64,000 nucleotides of DNA from assembly GCA_029448655.1 (NCBI GenBank), contig JACCLO010000017.1:62001-126000 (forward strand), in the 5' to 3' direction. A model generated the notes under the pieces. That model had not been told where the DNA came from and searched no databases. It saw nothing but the letters and a program-made list of their open reading frames with translations. Positions 29,308 to 42,956 of this stretch are shown piece after piece. Source of the stretch: Wolfiporia cocos (lineage: Eukaryota > Basidiomycota > Agaricomycetes > Polyporales > Phaeolaceae). A program made the position numbers and the translations under genes. Numbering within the stretch: position 1 is the first letter of the stretch; each line of letters starts with the position of its first letter.

Positions 29308-29718
29308 TGTCACAAGAAATAATTTGTGATTTTTCCCTTATTTTTGCGCTTTTTATTCCGATTTTTAGACTCGTTAGACCGATGTTGGAGGTATCACGTG
29401 CATAGGTAGATAAAGTCTTTATCTTATCTCGTTTTCATATGGTCACGTTGTAGCATCTTGAGTAGCACGTTACCTAGTTACCCCTGTAGTCACATGACTC
29501 CTACTGCGCACAGACCGTCTCTTTAGGGTAGACAAAAGGTCTTAGCTAGGGGGTCTCTACATGTATATATACAGGCGACGTCTGAGGATTACTCCTCAGA
29601 CTTAAGATTTTGGCCTAGGGGGCGTGTCCCCTGGTCACCTCTTTCTTATCCCTCTGCTGCTTGTCTTCGCGTGCAGGGTCCTTGACGACAAAGCCTGCTG
29701 CGTCCTACTTGGGCGTGG

Positions 29719-30417
29719 TGTCACAGATTTGGGACATGCCACTATTTTTCCCGTATTTTTACCTATTTATCTGGTATTTCTACGACCTTGTAGACATTTA
29801 CGCTGCTAAGCGCCCGTCTACACGTACACGCAACCAAACAACACGTACACAACGCGGTATACGTCCACTTGTCATAACAACACGTACACAACACGCTTGT
29901 ACGCGTCAATGACTCAGCGGACTAACCTCCGGAGTCACGCGCCTTACTCATATCCCGGTACCGGGCTATGTCAGTACAATTGGATAAGCGGCCCGCTCGT
30001 TATCACATGCCAATGCCCTTACGATTACTCATATCCCGATACCGGTATATAAGAATCACATGCATGGCTTACTAACGTAGCTACAGCCACTTCCACAACA
30101 TGGACCTACGGTCCAAACAAACGATCTTACTGGTGCGGCCATTACCGGCGCACATGGTCTATTGTAGTTTACGACTTAACCTTATTAGTTATGTCTGCGC
30201 ACAGACCACCTTCATGTTTGGCTCCCTTACCGGTAACCAAACAAATCATGTATATAAGTAGGGCTATCACTGCGGATAAGCCTTAGATTTGTTCTCTGCA
30301 TTCGCACAGTCACATATCATCTCTGCTTGCGCCCACTAGTCTCCTCACCAACCTTCTGCAACTCCTTCAAGTCGCCTACAAGGTTATAGTGTGAGTCCCA
30401 CAGTCTAGTCTGTGTCA
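29719..30417 (+). repeat. A2 5' LTR
   Basis: 699 bp; self-primer AGATTTGTTCT at 30285-30295 and matching primer site at 30420-30430. Confidence 0.96.
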
Positions 30418-30430
30418 TAAGAACAAATCT

Positions 30431-31416
30431 CCCCCCTACCCCCGCCCTTGCGCTTGCGCTTGGGTCTGGGTTTCTATCCTACAGGGGCTATTACTTGTTG
30501 CTGCGCACATCCCTTTCTGCCTGACAAGGCGATTGGGGTGATAGTTGAGATCTGGGGGATACATCGCCATCCTCGGCAGAGGATTGGCAACCAGGGAAGC
30601 CACACCGCCTTTTTAGGCAGGAGGCCTACCTAACCCGGACTCCAGGGTCAAGGAGACATGGTCCTCGCTGACAAGCTTGGACTATGCGCGGTTAAGACCC
30701 GCCTGTGGAGAAAAGGGGACGGTCTGCCTGTGTGCGCCCAACCCCCTGTCATGGCAAGCGTTGTTCAGCGCCCCACCACTATCCATAGGGTCATCATTAT
30801 GATGGCATGGGAATTTTCCAAAGCCGCCTCCCAGGCGTAAGGGACCTGCTTTAAACCCGTCATGGGAAAAGCAGTGAGGGGGATCATCTTCGGATAATCC
30901 TGCCAAAGGACAAGTGCGGTAGCCACAAAACATAAGTCCTCCGGGCAGTTCGGCGTGCACGTCATAGGGTCAAATAGGGCAAAGGGGTACACTTGCGCGC
31001 CTTAGGGCTAATCCACTTACCTGTGGACGCGATGGTATTCCGATGTCCTGAAAAAGTCCCCGTGATAGTCTGTAGACGGCAACCTCATTGTTGAAGCATG
31101 GACAGGCTAAGGGATGTAAAATCCCAGCCACTTTCCGGCATCGTCCCTCCGGGGCGGTGTCGTGTATCCGAATCCCAATCATCTGACCCAGGAACCGGCC
31201 TGGCAGTCAGCAACTCTACCCCTGGAGTCGGCGCCTCTGACCGTTAGGGTCATGCGAATATCCGCGCCGTCTCGGCACAGGGTTTGCGCGCAACATAAGA
31301 GTAATTATGCCCCGTAGTACACCTTCTTTGCTCCTGAAAAGGAGTCCACTACCCTACCTTACATAATCCCTTTTTATTCCTGTTCTTGGACGTATCACTG
31401 GGAAACTTCGTTTCTC
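30431..31416 (+). other. A2 5' leader, non-coding
   Basis: Matches the A1/A3 leader except for a diverged or rearranged block at about 30880-31070, where A1 and A3 agree with each other. Confidence 0.6.
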
Positions 31417-32353
31417 ATGAAGGCTGCACTTTCTAGAATCATGCCCCGCGTTACCCGTCGCACCCGTGGCTCCTTCCACTGCCCCTTACGTTCAAAGCCG
31501 GCGAAGCGGTCCTCTTCTCAGCCGCATCGACACCGCCGACATTCCTCGGGCAGAGGACGTCACCTACACGCTTCCTGTAAAGGAAGACTACACCTGGGAA
31601 ACTCCATCTCTGGGAGATTCCCGTCCACATGCCAAAGCACATCGCTGAGGCTGGGAAACCCGCTCCTCGACCTCCCAAACCAGTTCCCGCTCGCTAAGCG
31701 TATCTGGACAGAGGAAGAGAAGCTAGCGCAATCCATTACCGCCATGGAGAATCCTTATCGAACTCCGCGAACTCAACTAAGCTCAAGCTCGCTCGCGATA
31801 AGCTGAATAAGCGAATCGCCGCCAAACAAGCCGCCAAGGAAGCCAAGCAAGCAGCTTCTTCACTGGCCCTCCGTCTCTCCAGCCCGGCGGCCGGACCTTC
31901 ATGTTCCGGCCAACCACAAGATTCTCGACCCTTCCCTCGTCTTCGGGAAGAAGAAGCCTCTCCAAGCATGCGATAAAGTTATTCCCATGCTAGAAGGCAC
32001 TCTCACTCGTCTCACTCCTCTCGCCAACCACCCCCCTAATTACCCAGGCTTCCATATGGAAAACGACATGCGTTTCCACTACTATGGTAGTAGAATTAGA
32101 GGACTTGGTGGATAACGTAAAGGATAGAGCGAGACGGGGAAGGAATCACCAATAGAGACTGGAGAATTATGAAAAAGTATTGCAAACAAGCTCGGCAATA
32201 TTTCCTTTTTGGATTGGCGTACGGACTTAGGCTCGTATCGTAGCAGAATGCGTAGCGCTACAAATTACTTTTGCCTTCGGTGTAACACCACCTGACAAGG
32301 TGGCAGGGCCCTCAACTACTTCGGTAGAAGAGGATATACTCGCGATTGTATAG
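31417..32353 (+). pseudogene. A2 ORF0, multiple frameshifts
   Basis: Same gene as 4487-5410, with at least ten single-base insertions (for example near 31473, 31591, 31686, 31749, 31902, 32079, 32189, 32230) and no clear deletion. Confidence 0.9.
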
Positions 32354-32497
32354 TAGAAATACTATCATCTTTTAACTCTGAAATAGAGTGCGAGTGTGAT
32401 CTATAACGAAAGTTCGCAGCTTTCAAAACCAATCCCTTCTTAAGAATCTAAGACAATGAGTAACCGGAAACTAACATTCGTCACAAACAGATTCACA

Positions 32498-34515
32498 ATG
32501 TCCTCCACCTCCTCCGTCAGCACTCCCTCTCGCTCCCCGCAAGATGCGCCTCCGCTCAGAAGGTCCGGTGACCCCGGTAGGCTGGTCCCTCGGGAACCCA
32601 GCAACTGGTGACGCTGGAGCACCTAAGCGAGGAGAAGAAGAAGAAGAGGAAGAGGAAGGAGAAGAGGAATGCCGGAGTTCGCTTCCCCCGCAAAGGGAAT
32701 CTCCGACCAACCCCATGGGTACACGCCCAGGCTCGCCCATTGCCGGATACCCCCCGGCTCGTCGAACCCGCCCCTATCGGGCCCGCCACCACCCTGGAAA
32801 TGGAATTTTCGGGGCCGACACGACAGACCAATGTCGCTGTCGAGAACAATCTCAAAGGCGTACCTTCCCTGAGGAGGAACACCACAAGGTGGATGGGTCC
32901 ATACATGGGCCAATCATCGACTGCCGCCGTACAACGAAGTGCGGCCATACTCCCACGACACCACCGACACCCTAGGTCGAATGGTGCACGCTCGCCTGGA
33001 GCGTATCCATGAACGGAATCGACTTCCCTGGCTTGGGCAATCCAGGGCAATCGAACAGAAGGCCCAAGACGAACTACACGAAGCGGTCAATTCGGTCCGG
33101 AACGAGGTATTGTCCACCATGGTGGACCTCAGCAAGGAACTCCGACAGGAGTACACCGCCAAGCTCTCCGAAATGGAAAAGCAGCTCCGAAAGGACTACC
33201 GGTCCCGGCTGGACGACCTCGAGGATGCGTTCGCAGAACGCATGGAGAAGGTTGACGAGGAACTCCGGAGGATTCCGCAAGAATCCCTCCGTTCCCAACC
33301 CTCCCGGCATCCGCACGCCCCCGGAAGACCCGGCACCGGCCCCCGGTCATGCTCAAGCCAGAGCAGCCGAGGCCGCTGCCGCCGCTCAAGCTGCAGCCGC
33401 TGCTGCAGCAGCCGTCGCCCCGCAGATTCCAGGTCTGCCTCAAAACCTGAAAATCCCCCCTCCCCCCGAATTCTCTGGGTCATCTGGAAAGGTGACTGCG
33501 CAGGAATGGGTGGAAAAGATGGGCCTGTACTTCGGTACGCTCAGGGTCTACGACGACCATGACCGTATCACCACGGCCCTCTTCCGCGTCACAGGGGACG
33601 CATACAAATTTTTCTCGCCTCTCATCAAGAAGGCAGGAAATGGTGAACCTCTCGGCACCTGGGAGGATTTCACCAAATCCGTAATGGTGCAATATGGGAA
33701 GATGACGGATAAGGAGATAGCCAAGAAGGAAATTCGCGGCTACTACGGCACGAAGGGCAAGGAACTGGCAGAATCGAACTATTTCAATTACTGCGAACGA
33801 TTCCGCACCCTCGGCCGACTCTCCGAAACCGCCAACGAGACTCTGGTGTGGGAATTCACCGAGACTCTCCCCGAAAAGGTTAAGGACACCTTGAACGTCC
33901 TCGGCAAAACCCCCTTCTTCAAGGCCCCGACCGACATCGAACCTCTGATCGACTTCGCTCTGGAAATGTACCAAACGTCATATCCAGACAAGATCAAGGG
34001 TTCGATCTTCGAAAAGGCCGGCAAGAAGGACTCGGCACCTGCCGAAAAGAAGGAAACGTCCTCCGCTTCTGCAAAGAAGTCGGAGAAAAAGAAGGACAAG
34101 GGAAAGGCGCCCGCCAAAGCCCCCGCCGACACCACCAACGCCGTCTGCACCTACTGCAAGCAGACGGGACACTATTTCAACAAGTGTCCTAAGCTTGCCT
34201 GCAGGACAAGGCTGCGGGAACGTTCGTGCCTGCCTGCTCAGCGGGCCGAACAACAAAGGGCGAAGGATGCAGCTGCCGCGTCTGGAAAGACCACGGCTGC
34301 TCCTTCGGGTAGTGGAAAGGGACAGGCTTCTGGCAAGAAGCCGTACTCGGCACCCCCCGCGGATGGCAAGACGTATCGTGCCCGAACGATCTGGGAAGAA
34401 GTGACGGCTGACTCAAGCTCAGCAGGACCCTCGGCCCCCGCCACCACCGTCGCCAATGTCGGGACCATCTCGGTTCCCCTCGCCCCAACCACACAGTCTC
34501 GAAGACGTTCTGTGA
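32498..34515 (+). pseudogene. gag: A2 gag, multiple frameshifts
   Basis: Insertions break the N-terminal half, while about 33430-34190 (capsid-like region and zinc knuckle CTYCKQTGHYFNKC) is clean; further insertions follow near 34200, 34240 and 34495. Stop at 34513-34515 in the CTG-TGA-A context. Confidence 0.92.
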
Positions 34516-37500
34516 AGAACACACCAGCCCCGCAGCGGCTGGGAGTGTACAGGCGCCCCGAAGAAGCGCACCTCTACGAAGAGGCTTCACAGAGACCCCT
34601 TATCTTGTGGGAAGATAAGGCGGTCGTACGTCACCCGGTATCCCATCTCGGTATATTCGGTAACTCGGCAATGGACTTTGCCCGGAGGACAAGGACACTA
34701 GCTATACGTGCCCCTCCTGTACAATACTTCTATCCTGACCCGCTCGCGCTGAAGTTTTTCACTTTGTATAATGTACATGGAAACGATTCTCGAGACGACA
34801 ATAAATCGTTCTCTATCGAAGTGGAACTGTGGGTATATGGAAAGAAAGTCAACGCCATGGCATTAATCGACACCGGTGCATCAATAAGCGTCATTGATAA
34901 GAAACTCGTACACTGAGGAAAAGTTAGTCACTCAGAAACTACCTTCGCCTCTCGAGATTCGTAACGCCGACGGTACCTCTAATACCGCCGGTAATATCAA
35001 TATGGCAGTAAAAGCTTATATGGTGCACGAGGAACACAAGTCCACCGAATTCTTGTACGTAATGGACGTACAGAATGCGGATGTGATCCTCTGATATGAC
35101 TTGGTTCCTGAAACACAACCCGGACTTCAACTGGCCGGAAGGAACCTTCACATATCGGTGTACGGAAAAATGCAAACATGGCAAACGGGTTTCGATTTCT
35201 GAGGAAGAGGACGAAATCGAACCCCACAACATCTATCAGATCATCAATGACTTTCCAATAGATTTTCTCGGCTTAGAGGAGCCGGAGAATCCCTTTGTCG
35301 CTTGGGTGAACACCCTTGACGAAGGAACGGAACTCCTTATCGATGCCATTCAGTCGATAACGGAGAAGTCGGACTATGAATTCCTGACAGATGCGGATCT
35401 CCAGAAATGGAAATCCTTGGTTCCAGAGGAATACCAGGAGTTTGGTCCCACGGTATTTTCTCAACGCGCATCCGAAAGGATGCCCGAAGCGGAAACCATA
35501 CGATCACTGCCATCGACTTCCCCGATGACGCGGTACTACCGCCCCCGAGTAAGGCATACAAGATGTCTCCTCAGGAAGCGAACTCGCTAGATCAGTGGAT
35601 TCAGGAAGAGTTACGGAAGGGCTACATCCGACACTCGAAATCTCCCGATCGCGAGCCCGGTCTTCTTCGTCCCTAAAAAAGACGGCGGAGCCCGAATGGT
35701 AGTCGATTACCGGAAAGTAAACGACTTGACCATTAAAAACAGGTACCCTCTCCCACGCATAGACGAGCTTATCGATAAGCTTAGCCAGGCTTCGATATTT
35801 ACGAAGCTCGACTTGCGTTGGGGTTACAACAACGTAAGAATCAAGGAGGGAGATGAATGGAAGACCGCATTCATTACGCCTAACGGCCTTTACGAAGCTG
35901 TAGTCATGTACTTCGGTTTTTGTAATGCACCCAGCACGTTCCAACACATGATGAACGATATTCTAGGTGACCTTATCAGAGAAGGAAAGGTCATTGTCTA
36001 CCTAGACGACATCCTTGTGTTCGGAAACGACCTGTTGGAACACCGTCGTATTGTCAAGCAAGTATTACAAATCTTGCAAGACAACGACTTGTTCGCGAAA
36101 GCCTGAAAAGTGCTTCTTCGAACAAAGCAGTATTGAATACCTGGGAATGATCATTTCCAAAGGAAAAGTCGAAATGGACCCTAAGAAGGTAGCCGGCGTA
36201 ATGGACTGGCCTACACCTGCCAAGGTGAAGGACGTCCAAGGCCTTTGTTGGCTTCGCCAACTACTACCGGCGGTTCATTAAAGACTTCTCCAATGTGGTT
36301 AAGCCGTTAACCGTACTGTCCAAGAAAAACACGCTGTGGAACTGGGGACCCGAACAAGCGGAAGCCTTCCAAACTCTCAAGGATGCTTTCACATCGGCTC
36401 CAATACTCCGGATCCCAGATCAGGAGTCCCCGTTCCGCGTGGAAGCAGGATTCTTCCGATTACGCAACTGGTGCAGTGCTATCACAATACTCTTCGGAAG
36501 ATAAGCTCTGGCATCCGGTAGCCTTTTACTCGAAATCTCTATCAGCACCCGAAAGGAACTATGAGATTTACGATAAGGAGTTGCTCGCAATCATCCGCTG
36601 CACTAGAGGAATGGAGACATTACCTCGAAGGGACATCCACACTAAATTTGAAGTATGGTCGGATCATCTCAATCTGACATATTTCAAATCGGCACAACGG
36701 CTAACCCGGAGACAGGCACGTTGGAGTCTTTACCTGACAAGGTTCAACTTCACCATGTGTCACAAACCCGGTAAAACAATGCTCACGGCTGATCCTCTGT
36801 CACGGAGGCCAGACCATGAAGAGGGGGTGGAACTCGACAATCGCGATCAAATTTTGCTGAAACCGGAATACTTTACGGTTAGGGCGCTAGAAGCGTCACA
36901 GCAGGAGATACAATCAGGCGACGAGGACCTTCTCCGACAAATCCGACAAGCCCTCATGAACGATCAAATTACCAAGGATTACCAGGAACTACTGAAAAGT
37001 GGTCCCAAGGAATTCGGTAAAGATCTCCAGGAATGGAACATGGAGGCCGGATTACTCCTCAGACGAGGAAAAGTGTACGTTCCAAAAGAGCCTAAGGAAT
37101 TGCGCACGAAGATTCCTGGAGTTACATCATGACCATGTGACGGCCGGACACTTCGGACGATGGAAGACCTATGAACTTCTATCACGTAATTACTGGTGGC
37201 CTGGAATGACCACGATGGTAAAGCAATACGTGGAAGGTTGTGACACATGTCAACGCATGAAGAACCACAACCAGATCCCCGTACGGACCCCTGCAACCGC
37301 TCCCAGTCCCGGAAGCACCTTGGGACACCGTCACAATTGACCTTATCGTCCACTTACCGCCCAGCGGCGAATTGAAACAATTCAATGCTAGTTATGGTAA
37401 TAGTGGACCGGCTTACCAAGCGAGCGCACTTCATTCCCACATCAGACAAGATAACGGCGAAAGAATTAGCGAACCTCCTATACCTTCGGATCTATCCGAA

Positions 37501-39007
37501 CCACGGACTTCCGAAACAAATCATTTCGGATAGAGGCCCGCAATTCGCAGCTGCCTTGTTTAAGGGATGGTGTGAACAATTGGGAATCCAACGGTCAATG
37601 ACAACTGCCTATCACCCGCAAGCGGATGGCCAGACGGAGAGAGTTAACCAAATCCTGGAACAATATCTTAGATGTTACATCGATGTTATTCAGAAGGATA
37701 ACTGGTCATGGTTTCTCCCTACGGCCGAATTCGCGTACAACAACGCGGCTAGTGAGACAACAAAGAATAGTCCATTCTTTGTCGAACTAGGAAGGCATCC
37801 CAACGCAGGACCTACGAATTTACGTCCAACACCATACACGGACCTAAATGTCATTGCTTACGAACGATGGTCAGCACAAGAACAAGCTAAGGCAGCAATG
37901 AAACTGGCTGCTGAGCGCTGGTCTTGGTACTACGATCAACACAAGCGCTCGGTACCGTTTAAAGTCGGCGACAAAGTACTCGTTGACGCCCGAAGCTGGC
38001 AAGACTCCGAAAGAAGTCTTAGTCCACGCTATTTGGGACCATTTAGGATAATTGAACAATTATCTCCGGTCACCTTTAGGGTACACATGGACGAGCAATA
38101 CAGGGCTTACCACCCAGTATTCCACGCTTCCAAGTTGGTCATGTACAAGGACCCGGTGCATCAGAAAAAACCAGAGCCTCAACCAGAAATGGTCGACGGC
38201 GAGGAATTATGGGAAGTCGAGAAGATCTTAGATCATCGTCTCCGCGCAGGAAGAGTTGAATACAGAATCCGATGGAAGGGATTCGGTATCAATGACGACT
38301 CCTGGGTACGCGAAGCGGATCTCGACTCGGCATACGACATTTTGCAGGAATACAAGGCTTCACACCCTATCCCAATGCAGGATGCCCCCCTCAGGCGATC
38401 AGCTAGAAGGAAAGAAGCAGTTCATGTCTTCGACCCTGACAGCGACGACTGGGAAGCCGACGAATGCACGTGGCCAGACGACTGGCCGCAGTATCGCGAA
38501 GAATTTGCGAAGGACCCTAAGCAGCGCATGGTTAGACACCCCGACGGGGGATGGATGTCAGCGGACATTAACCAAAACGCAGACTTGAAAATCGTAGTCG
38601 GCGAAGGCGGCCGAATGCCGGAAAAAGGAACCAAGGACTCGGTTGGGTTTGACCTGTACACTGCAACAGGCGACGTTCTGCCAGCTCACGGGCAGACAGA
38701 ATACAATACCAAACTGAAAATCCAGGTACCTTTCGGCACTTACGGACGTATCGCCCCCCGCTCTAGTCTCGCACGCAAAGGCATAGACGTAATGGGTGGC
38801 GTTATCGACCACGATTATCAAGGCGAAGTAATCATCATTCTCCGGAATCACTCCGATATATCTATCGATATTCGGGCCGGTGATAAGATTGCCCAGCTCA
38901 TCTGCGAAGTTGCTAAGGACCCGCACATTACGCTACACGGAAAATCTTACTTTGAAAAGATTAAATCTGAGCGCGGTACTGGTGGATTCGGCTCCACAGG
39001 AAAGTAA
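34456..39007 (+). pseudogene. pol: A2 pol, multiple frameshifts, intact 3' third
   Basis: Protease (DTGAS) is readable, then insertions near 34910, 35092, 35100, 35490, 35645, 36100, 36240, 36448, 36598, 37113 and 37390 break reverse transcriptase, RNase H and early integrase. From 37385 the frame is open for 540 codons: rest of integrase, chromodomain and dUTPase. Confidence 0.93.
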
Positions 39008-39046
39008 TCGTTCCATTAGGGACAATGAAACCTGAAGAGGGGGTAA

Positions 39047-39746
39047 TGTCACAGATTTGGGACATGCCACTATTTTTCCCGTATTTTTACCTATTTATCT
39101 GGTATTTCTACGACCTTGTAGACATTTACGCTGCTAAGCGCCCGTCTACACGTACACGCAACCAAACAACACGTACACAACGCGGTATACGTCCACCTTG
39201 TCATAACAACACGTACACAACACGCTTGTACGCGTCAATGACTCAGCGGACTAACCTCCGGAGTCACGCGCCTTACTCATATCCCGGTACCGGGCTATGT
39301 CAGTACAATTGGATAAGCGGCCCGCTCGTTATCACATGCCAATGCCCTTACGATTACTCATATCCCGATACCGGTATATAAGAATCACATGCATGGCTTA
39401 CTAACGTAGCTACAGCCACTTCCACAACATGGACCTACGGTCCAAACAAACGATCTTACTGGTGCGGCCATTACCGGCGCACATGGTCTATTGTAGTTTA
39501 CGACTTAACCTTATTAGTTATGTCTGCGCACAGACCACCTTCATGTTTGGCTCCCTTACCGGTAACCAAACAAATCATGTATATAAGTAGGGCTATCACT
39601 GCGGATAAGCCTTAGATTTGTTCTCTGCATTCGCACAGTCACATATCATCTCTGCTTGCGCCCACTAGTCTCCTCACCAACCTTCTGCAACTCCTTCAAG
39701 TCGCCTACAAGGTTATAGTGTGAGTCCCACAGTCTAGTCTGTGTCA
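39047..39746 (+). repeat. A2 3' LTR
   Basis: 700 bp; one extra C near 39197 relative to the 5' copy. A polypurine tract (GAAGAGGGGG) precedes it. Confidence 0.96.
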
Positions 39747-39981
39747 CGTGGGGGCTCCTATTCATTGCATCCAACCTTTCTCTTCTTCATTACTTGCTAG
39801 TCTGGGGGCGTACCGATACACTCATGGGTCGGTACCTCAGGCAATACGGCAGGACCTCTCAATAGAGGTGCCTTCTTGTTCTCCGCCATATGGAGGGTGG
39901 GGGGCTATTGGAGATAGGATAGGGTGGATGTGGGGGTTCCCCGTTAGGACGGGTGGCACGGATGGTTTCCGTGTCAGCCAT

Positions 39982-40438
39982 GTTGTTCTTGCATGTTTCT
40001 TCAAGAACTCCCAAAAGGTAGTGTGACAATCTATTGGCAATCGATTGATCTTTGCTATTGAATGCTGTATCAATAATGCCTTACTTTGTGTAGAGCTTCA
40101 ATGAGCTTCCATTTGAGATCTCATGTTTAAGTGACAACTGACATCTGTGGTGAAGCCACAGATAAATAAGCTAGTGACAGATAGTGTATCTGACTGAAAT
40201 ATGTGTTCTACAGATTGTATGGTGCGACAATATATAAGACTTGGATATGATTATAGCTACACGACCACATGGATGTTGGGATATAATTTACAAACTCCAA
40301 TTTACCCCCTTGTTCAGTAGAAAGTAAGATCTAATCAACGCTATACGTTGCCACATAGTGACCGCAACATTAGTCTCATGCAGATGAGGTCCCCATCATC
40401 TTGTGCATTTAGTGCAATTTCCTGGACGTTCCTGCTGC
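39982..40438. other. AT-rich intergenic stretch
   Basis: No ORF or repeat of note seen on either strand. Confidence 0.4.
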
Positions 40439-40440
40439 TA

Positions 40441-42411
40441 CAGTCCCAGACAAGCAAACTCCGCCAACTTGAGTAATGAATTTTCTATGCTCCCTAGGGT
40501 CTTAAAAATAGTATAATCATGTATAATCATGCATTACTTGATAAAGAGTTGCAAGTTGTACGAGCTGATTCTCAAAAAAAAACCATTCTTAGTTTTTTGA
40601 GTCCAAAAAATTGGCAGTGACCTCAAAATAAGCGCTAAAATCTCGGAAAATATACCAATCGACTCCTTTTCATTGTCGCAATCTGATTGCATAATCAGAA
40701 ATGGATTAATACTCCTATGTCATCCTCCATAAATCAATTATGGTGTGATAAGCACTACTACTGTGCATCAAACACAGCTTAGGGCGACATCCTAAACAGC
40801 CCAAAAATACATCTGGCCTTTGAAATCATACTTGTCAGGCATCTACTGCTCATTTGAACCCAATACAATGCAATCATTCTGCTGGAGATATGCTTGTGTG
40901 ATCCTGTGTTCTGAGCCCTAAAGGCAACTAAGGTACTGAAGCTCAGAGTGATGTCAAAGAGGAAGATACAACGAGTGGCACTGGAGTGGGTGAATGTAGT
41001 GATTGGGAAGAGCTTGACAATGAAGATTTCAGAACTTATCTTGCACAATGGGTTGAAGATGATCCAATGGATGATAAATTATGCTGCTCTTCCCCAAATG
41101 CTCTCTGGGCATCCAACATGAATGGTTTGGATGGAGGCAAGCAGCGCTCACAGTGAGACACATTTATTCCCATGTCTAACCCTGTCACTACCCTTAGGGG
41201 ACTTCCTCAGAAGATGACAACACTGGCAGGTGAGCCAAAAGGCCTAAAACCAGTACTTGAAGGATAGATGTCAGCAAGCTGTCACGGATGTGCCCAGGGG
41301 GGTCACCGTACGTCCCTCACTATTGGTTGTATGGGCGGCGCTAGGCGTACGCCGCTCCGCTACTCCTTAGTTACCTCCACGTCGCACTCAGAGTATATAG
41401 ATCACCTGACTGCATCGGTTAGCGCTGTAGGGTAGCGCGCGCCTCCTCATACGGTCACTCATGGTCACATAGTTACATGTAGCGTTACTTGTCAGGTGCC
41501 CTGTAGATAATGTGCACGGACCATTACTTTAGGGCTGGGCTCGTAGTTACTACGCTCACACATGTATATATACGACGAGATGGTGGCCTTACAGCCCCAT
41601 CTTTAGGATTCTCGTCAATGAGCGTAATGCTCCTCTCTTACCATCTGTCTGCGTTACTGCTGGCCCGGGGCCTCATCTTGTCTGCCTAGTCTGAAGGTCA
41701 GCGACTGCGACGGCTGCGGGACCCTAGGTGGCGGGACACCTTAGGGATGAGCCTTTGAGTCCATTTAGGGCCGGCCGTATGAGTTCGTCGTGGCCGTTGG
41801 CTCACGTCTATACAGGCCTGTGAGGGTTCCCCTGAGTCCAGGGTCGCACAGACAGGTAAGTCTGTGACACAAGCTCTGTGCAAAATGCTCCACAGTCTGT
41901 TCTTTTGAGAGCAAGAACTGTTGCATGGCACAGCTGCTAAGTCAGCAAGACAACTTCATGAATTAGCCATCAGTGTTTGAGACAATGATTCAAGAAGCCA
42001 GGCTATTGTGTTTTCTTGCCCAAGTTCCATTGTGAGCTTAACCCAATAGAAATGATCAGACATTTTATAAGTTGTTCCTGGCTAAGTTCTTATCAACTTG
42101 GGCTGATGGAGAAGGCAGCAGCATGGGCTGTGTGAGAGCAAAAAATGGCACCCCAGGTTTCTGAACAGGCAATTCAAGCTATAGAATTGAGTATGGAGTA
42201 GTCTACATATGTTTTTTTGTTGGGAGCCATTGGGCACCTATATGTTTTTTGGGGCGAAAATTTGGCGGTGACCCAAAAGTTGTGGGAAAAATATGAATGG
42301 GGCGGATTTGGATGTTTTCAGGCCTCCAGAGTTCAGATCTGCACTCAGAATGTAGTAAAATCCTCTCAGAGATGCTGTACAAAAATTGCGGAGTTTGCTT
42401 GTCCGGGACTG
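40441..42411. mobile_element. Decayed TA-flanked inverted-repeat DNA element (mariner/pogo-like)
   Basis: CAGTCCCAGACAAGCAAACT at 40441 and its near-perfect reverse complement ending at 42411 form terminal inverted repeats of about 24 bp, with TA on both outer sides (40439-40440 and 42412-42413). CAGT ends with a TA target fit Tc1/mariner-pogo. After removing solo LTR E1 and one duplication the interior is about 1.4 kb with no transposase ORF, so it is non-autonomous or decayed. A similar motif near TTGGC-GTGACC occurs in direct orientation at about 40610 and 42262. Confidence 0.68.
41280..41869 (+). mobile_element. E1: solo LTR inside the inverted-repeat element
   Basis: 590 bp, TGTCACGG to TGTGACA, target duplication CAAGC (41275-41279 and 41870-41874). 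Same family as E2 (62736-63323) and related to D LTRs. TATATA near 41565 is followed by the inverted repeat GATGG...CCCATC. Confidence 0.95.
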
Positions 42412-42413
42412 TA

Positions 42414-42956
42414 GTATGGCCATGGAATGTTGAATGCTGACTGCATGTCAACTCCTCATGCCAGCTATGTGCTGATACCTATGGTTCACTGAAAATGGAG
42501 ATGATCTCTATGTCCATCTTGTAAAACAGTGGCCATGCTCATATACCATATGTTGACTGATTTTTCCTACATGTATATCATATGGCCGGAGCCTTAGACT
42601 CCTGCAACCATGAGTTCTGTAACCTCTTCCTGAGGGCCATTGCAATTGCTTCATCTGCTGGGATGGCATTTCATTTGAGATTCCCCACTTATTGTGCTCA
42701 CAGAGCCAGATGAAACCATTCCATTTAGTTTGTGGTACCCAAATGCAAAACCATATAATACATGAAAAATCCATTGAGATTGTGGTACACAACTACAAAA
42801 CTGTATGATACATCCAAAGACCTTGTATTCTACTGACTCTTCCACAGCCTGTGGCGGACCGAGCTGTAATAGGAAAGGGGAGTACCGTCACTCATGTCAT
42901 AAAGAGAATCCATGTTTTCCTGCACTCTGTCCAGTATCTTGTATCTAGCAACTTCT
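42414..42956. other. Intergenic region with a 50-bp tandem duplication
   Basis: No gene seen. Two imperfect copies of a unit containing TTGTGGTAC lie at about 42719-42768 and 42769-42818. Confidence 0.55.

Larger units (their letters stand above)
29719..39746 (+). mobile_element. A2: family A element with many one-base insertions
   Basis: Target duplication CGTGG (29714-29718 and 39747-39751). LTRs of 699 and 700 bp look identical except for one extra C in the 3' copy. The same layout as A1 and A3, but ORF0, gag and the first two thirds of pol carry about 30 frame-breaking single-base insertions, with long clean stretches between. The 3' end of pol (37385-39007) is open. Confidence 0.96.
29308..39976 (+). 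mobile_element. C: solo LTR interrupted by A2
   Basis: Parts 29308-29718 and 39752-39976 join to a 636-bp LTR (TGTCACAAG to GTGTCA) with target duplication GCCAT (29303-29307 and 39977-39981). TATATATAC near 29560 is followed by a perfect inverted repeat GTCTGAGG...CCTCAGAC. Older than A2. Confidence 0.95.
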
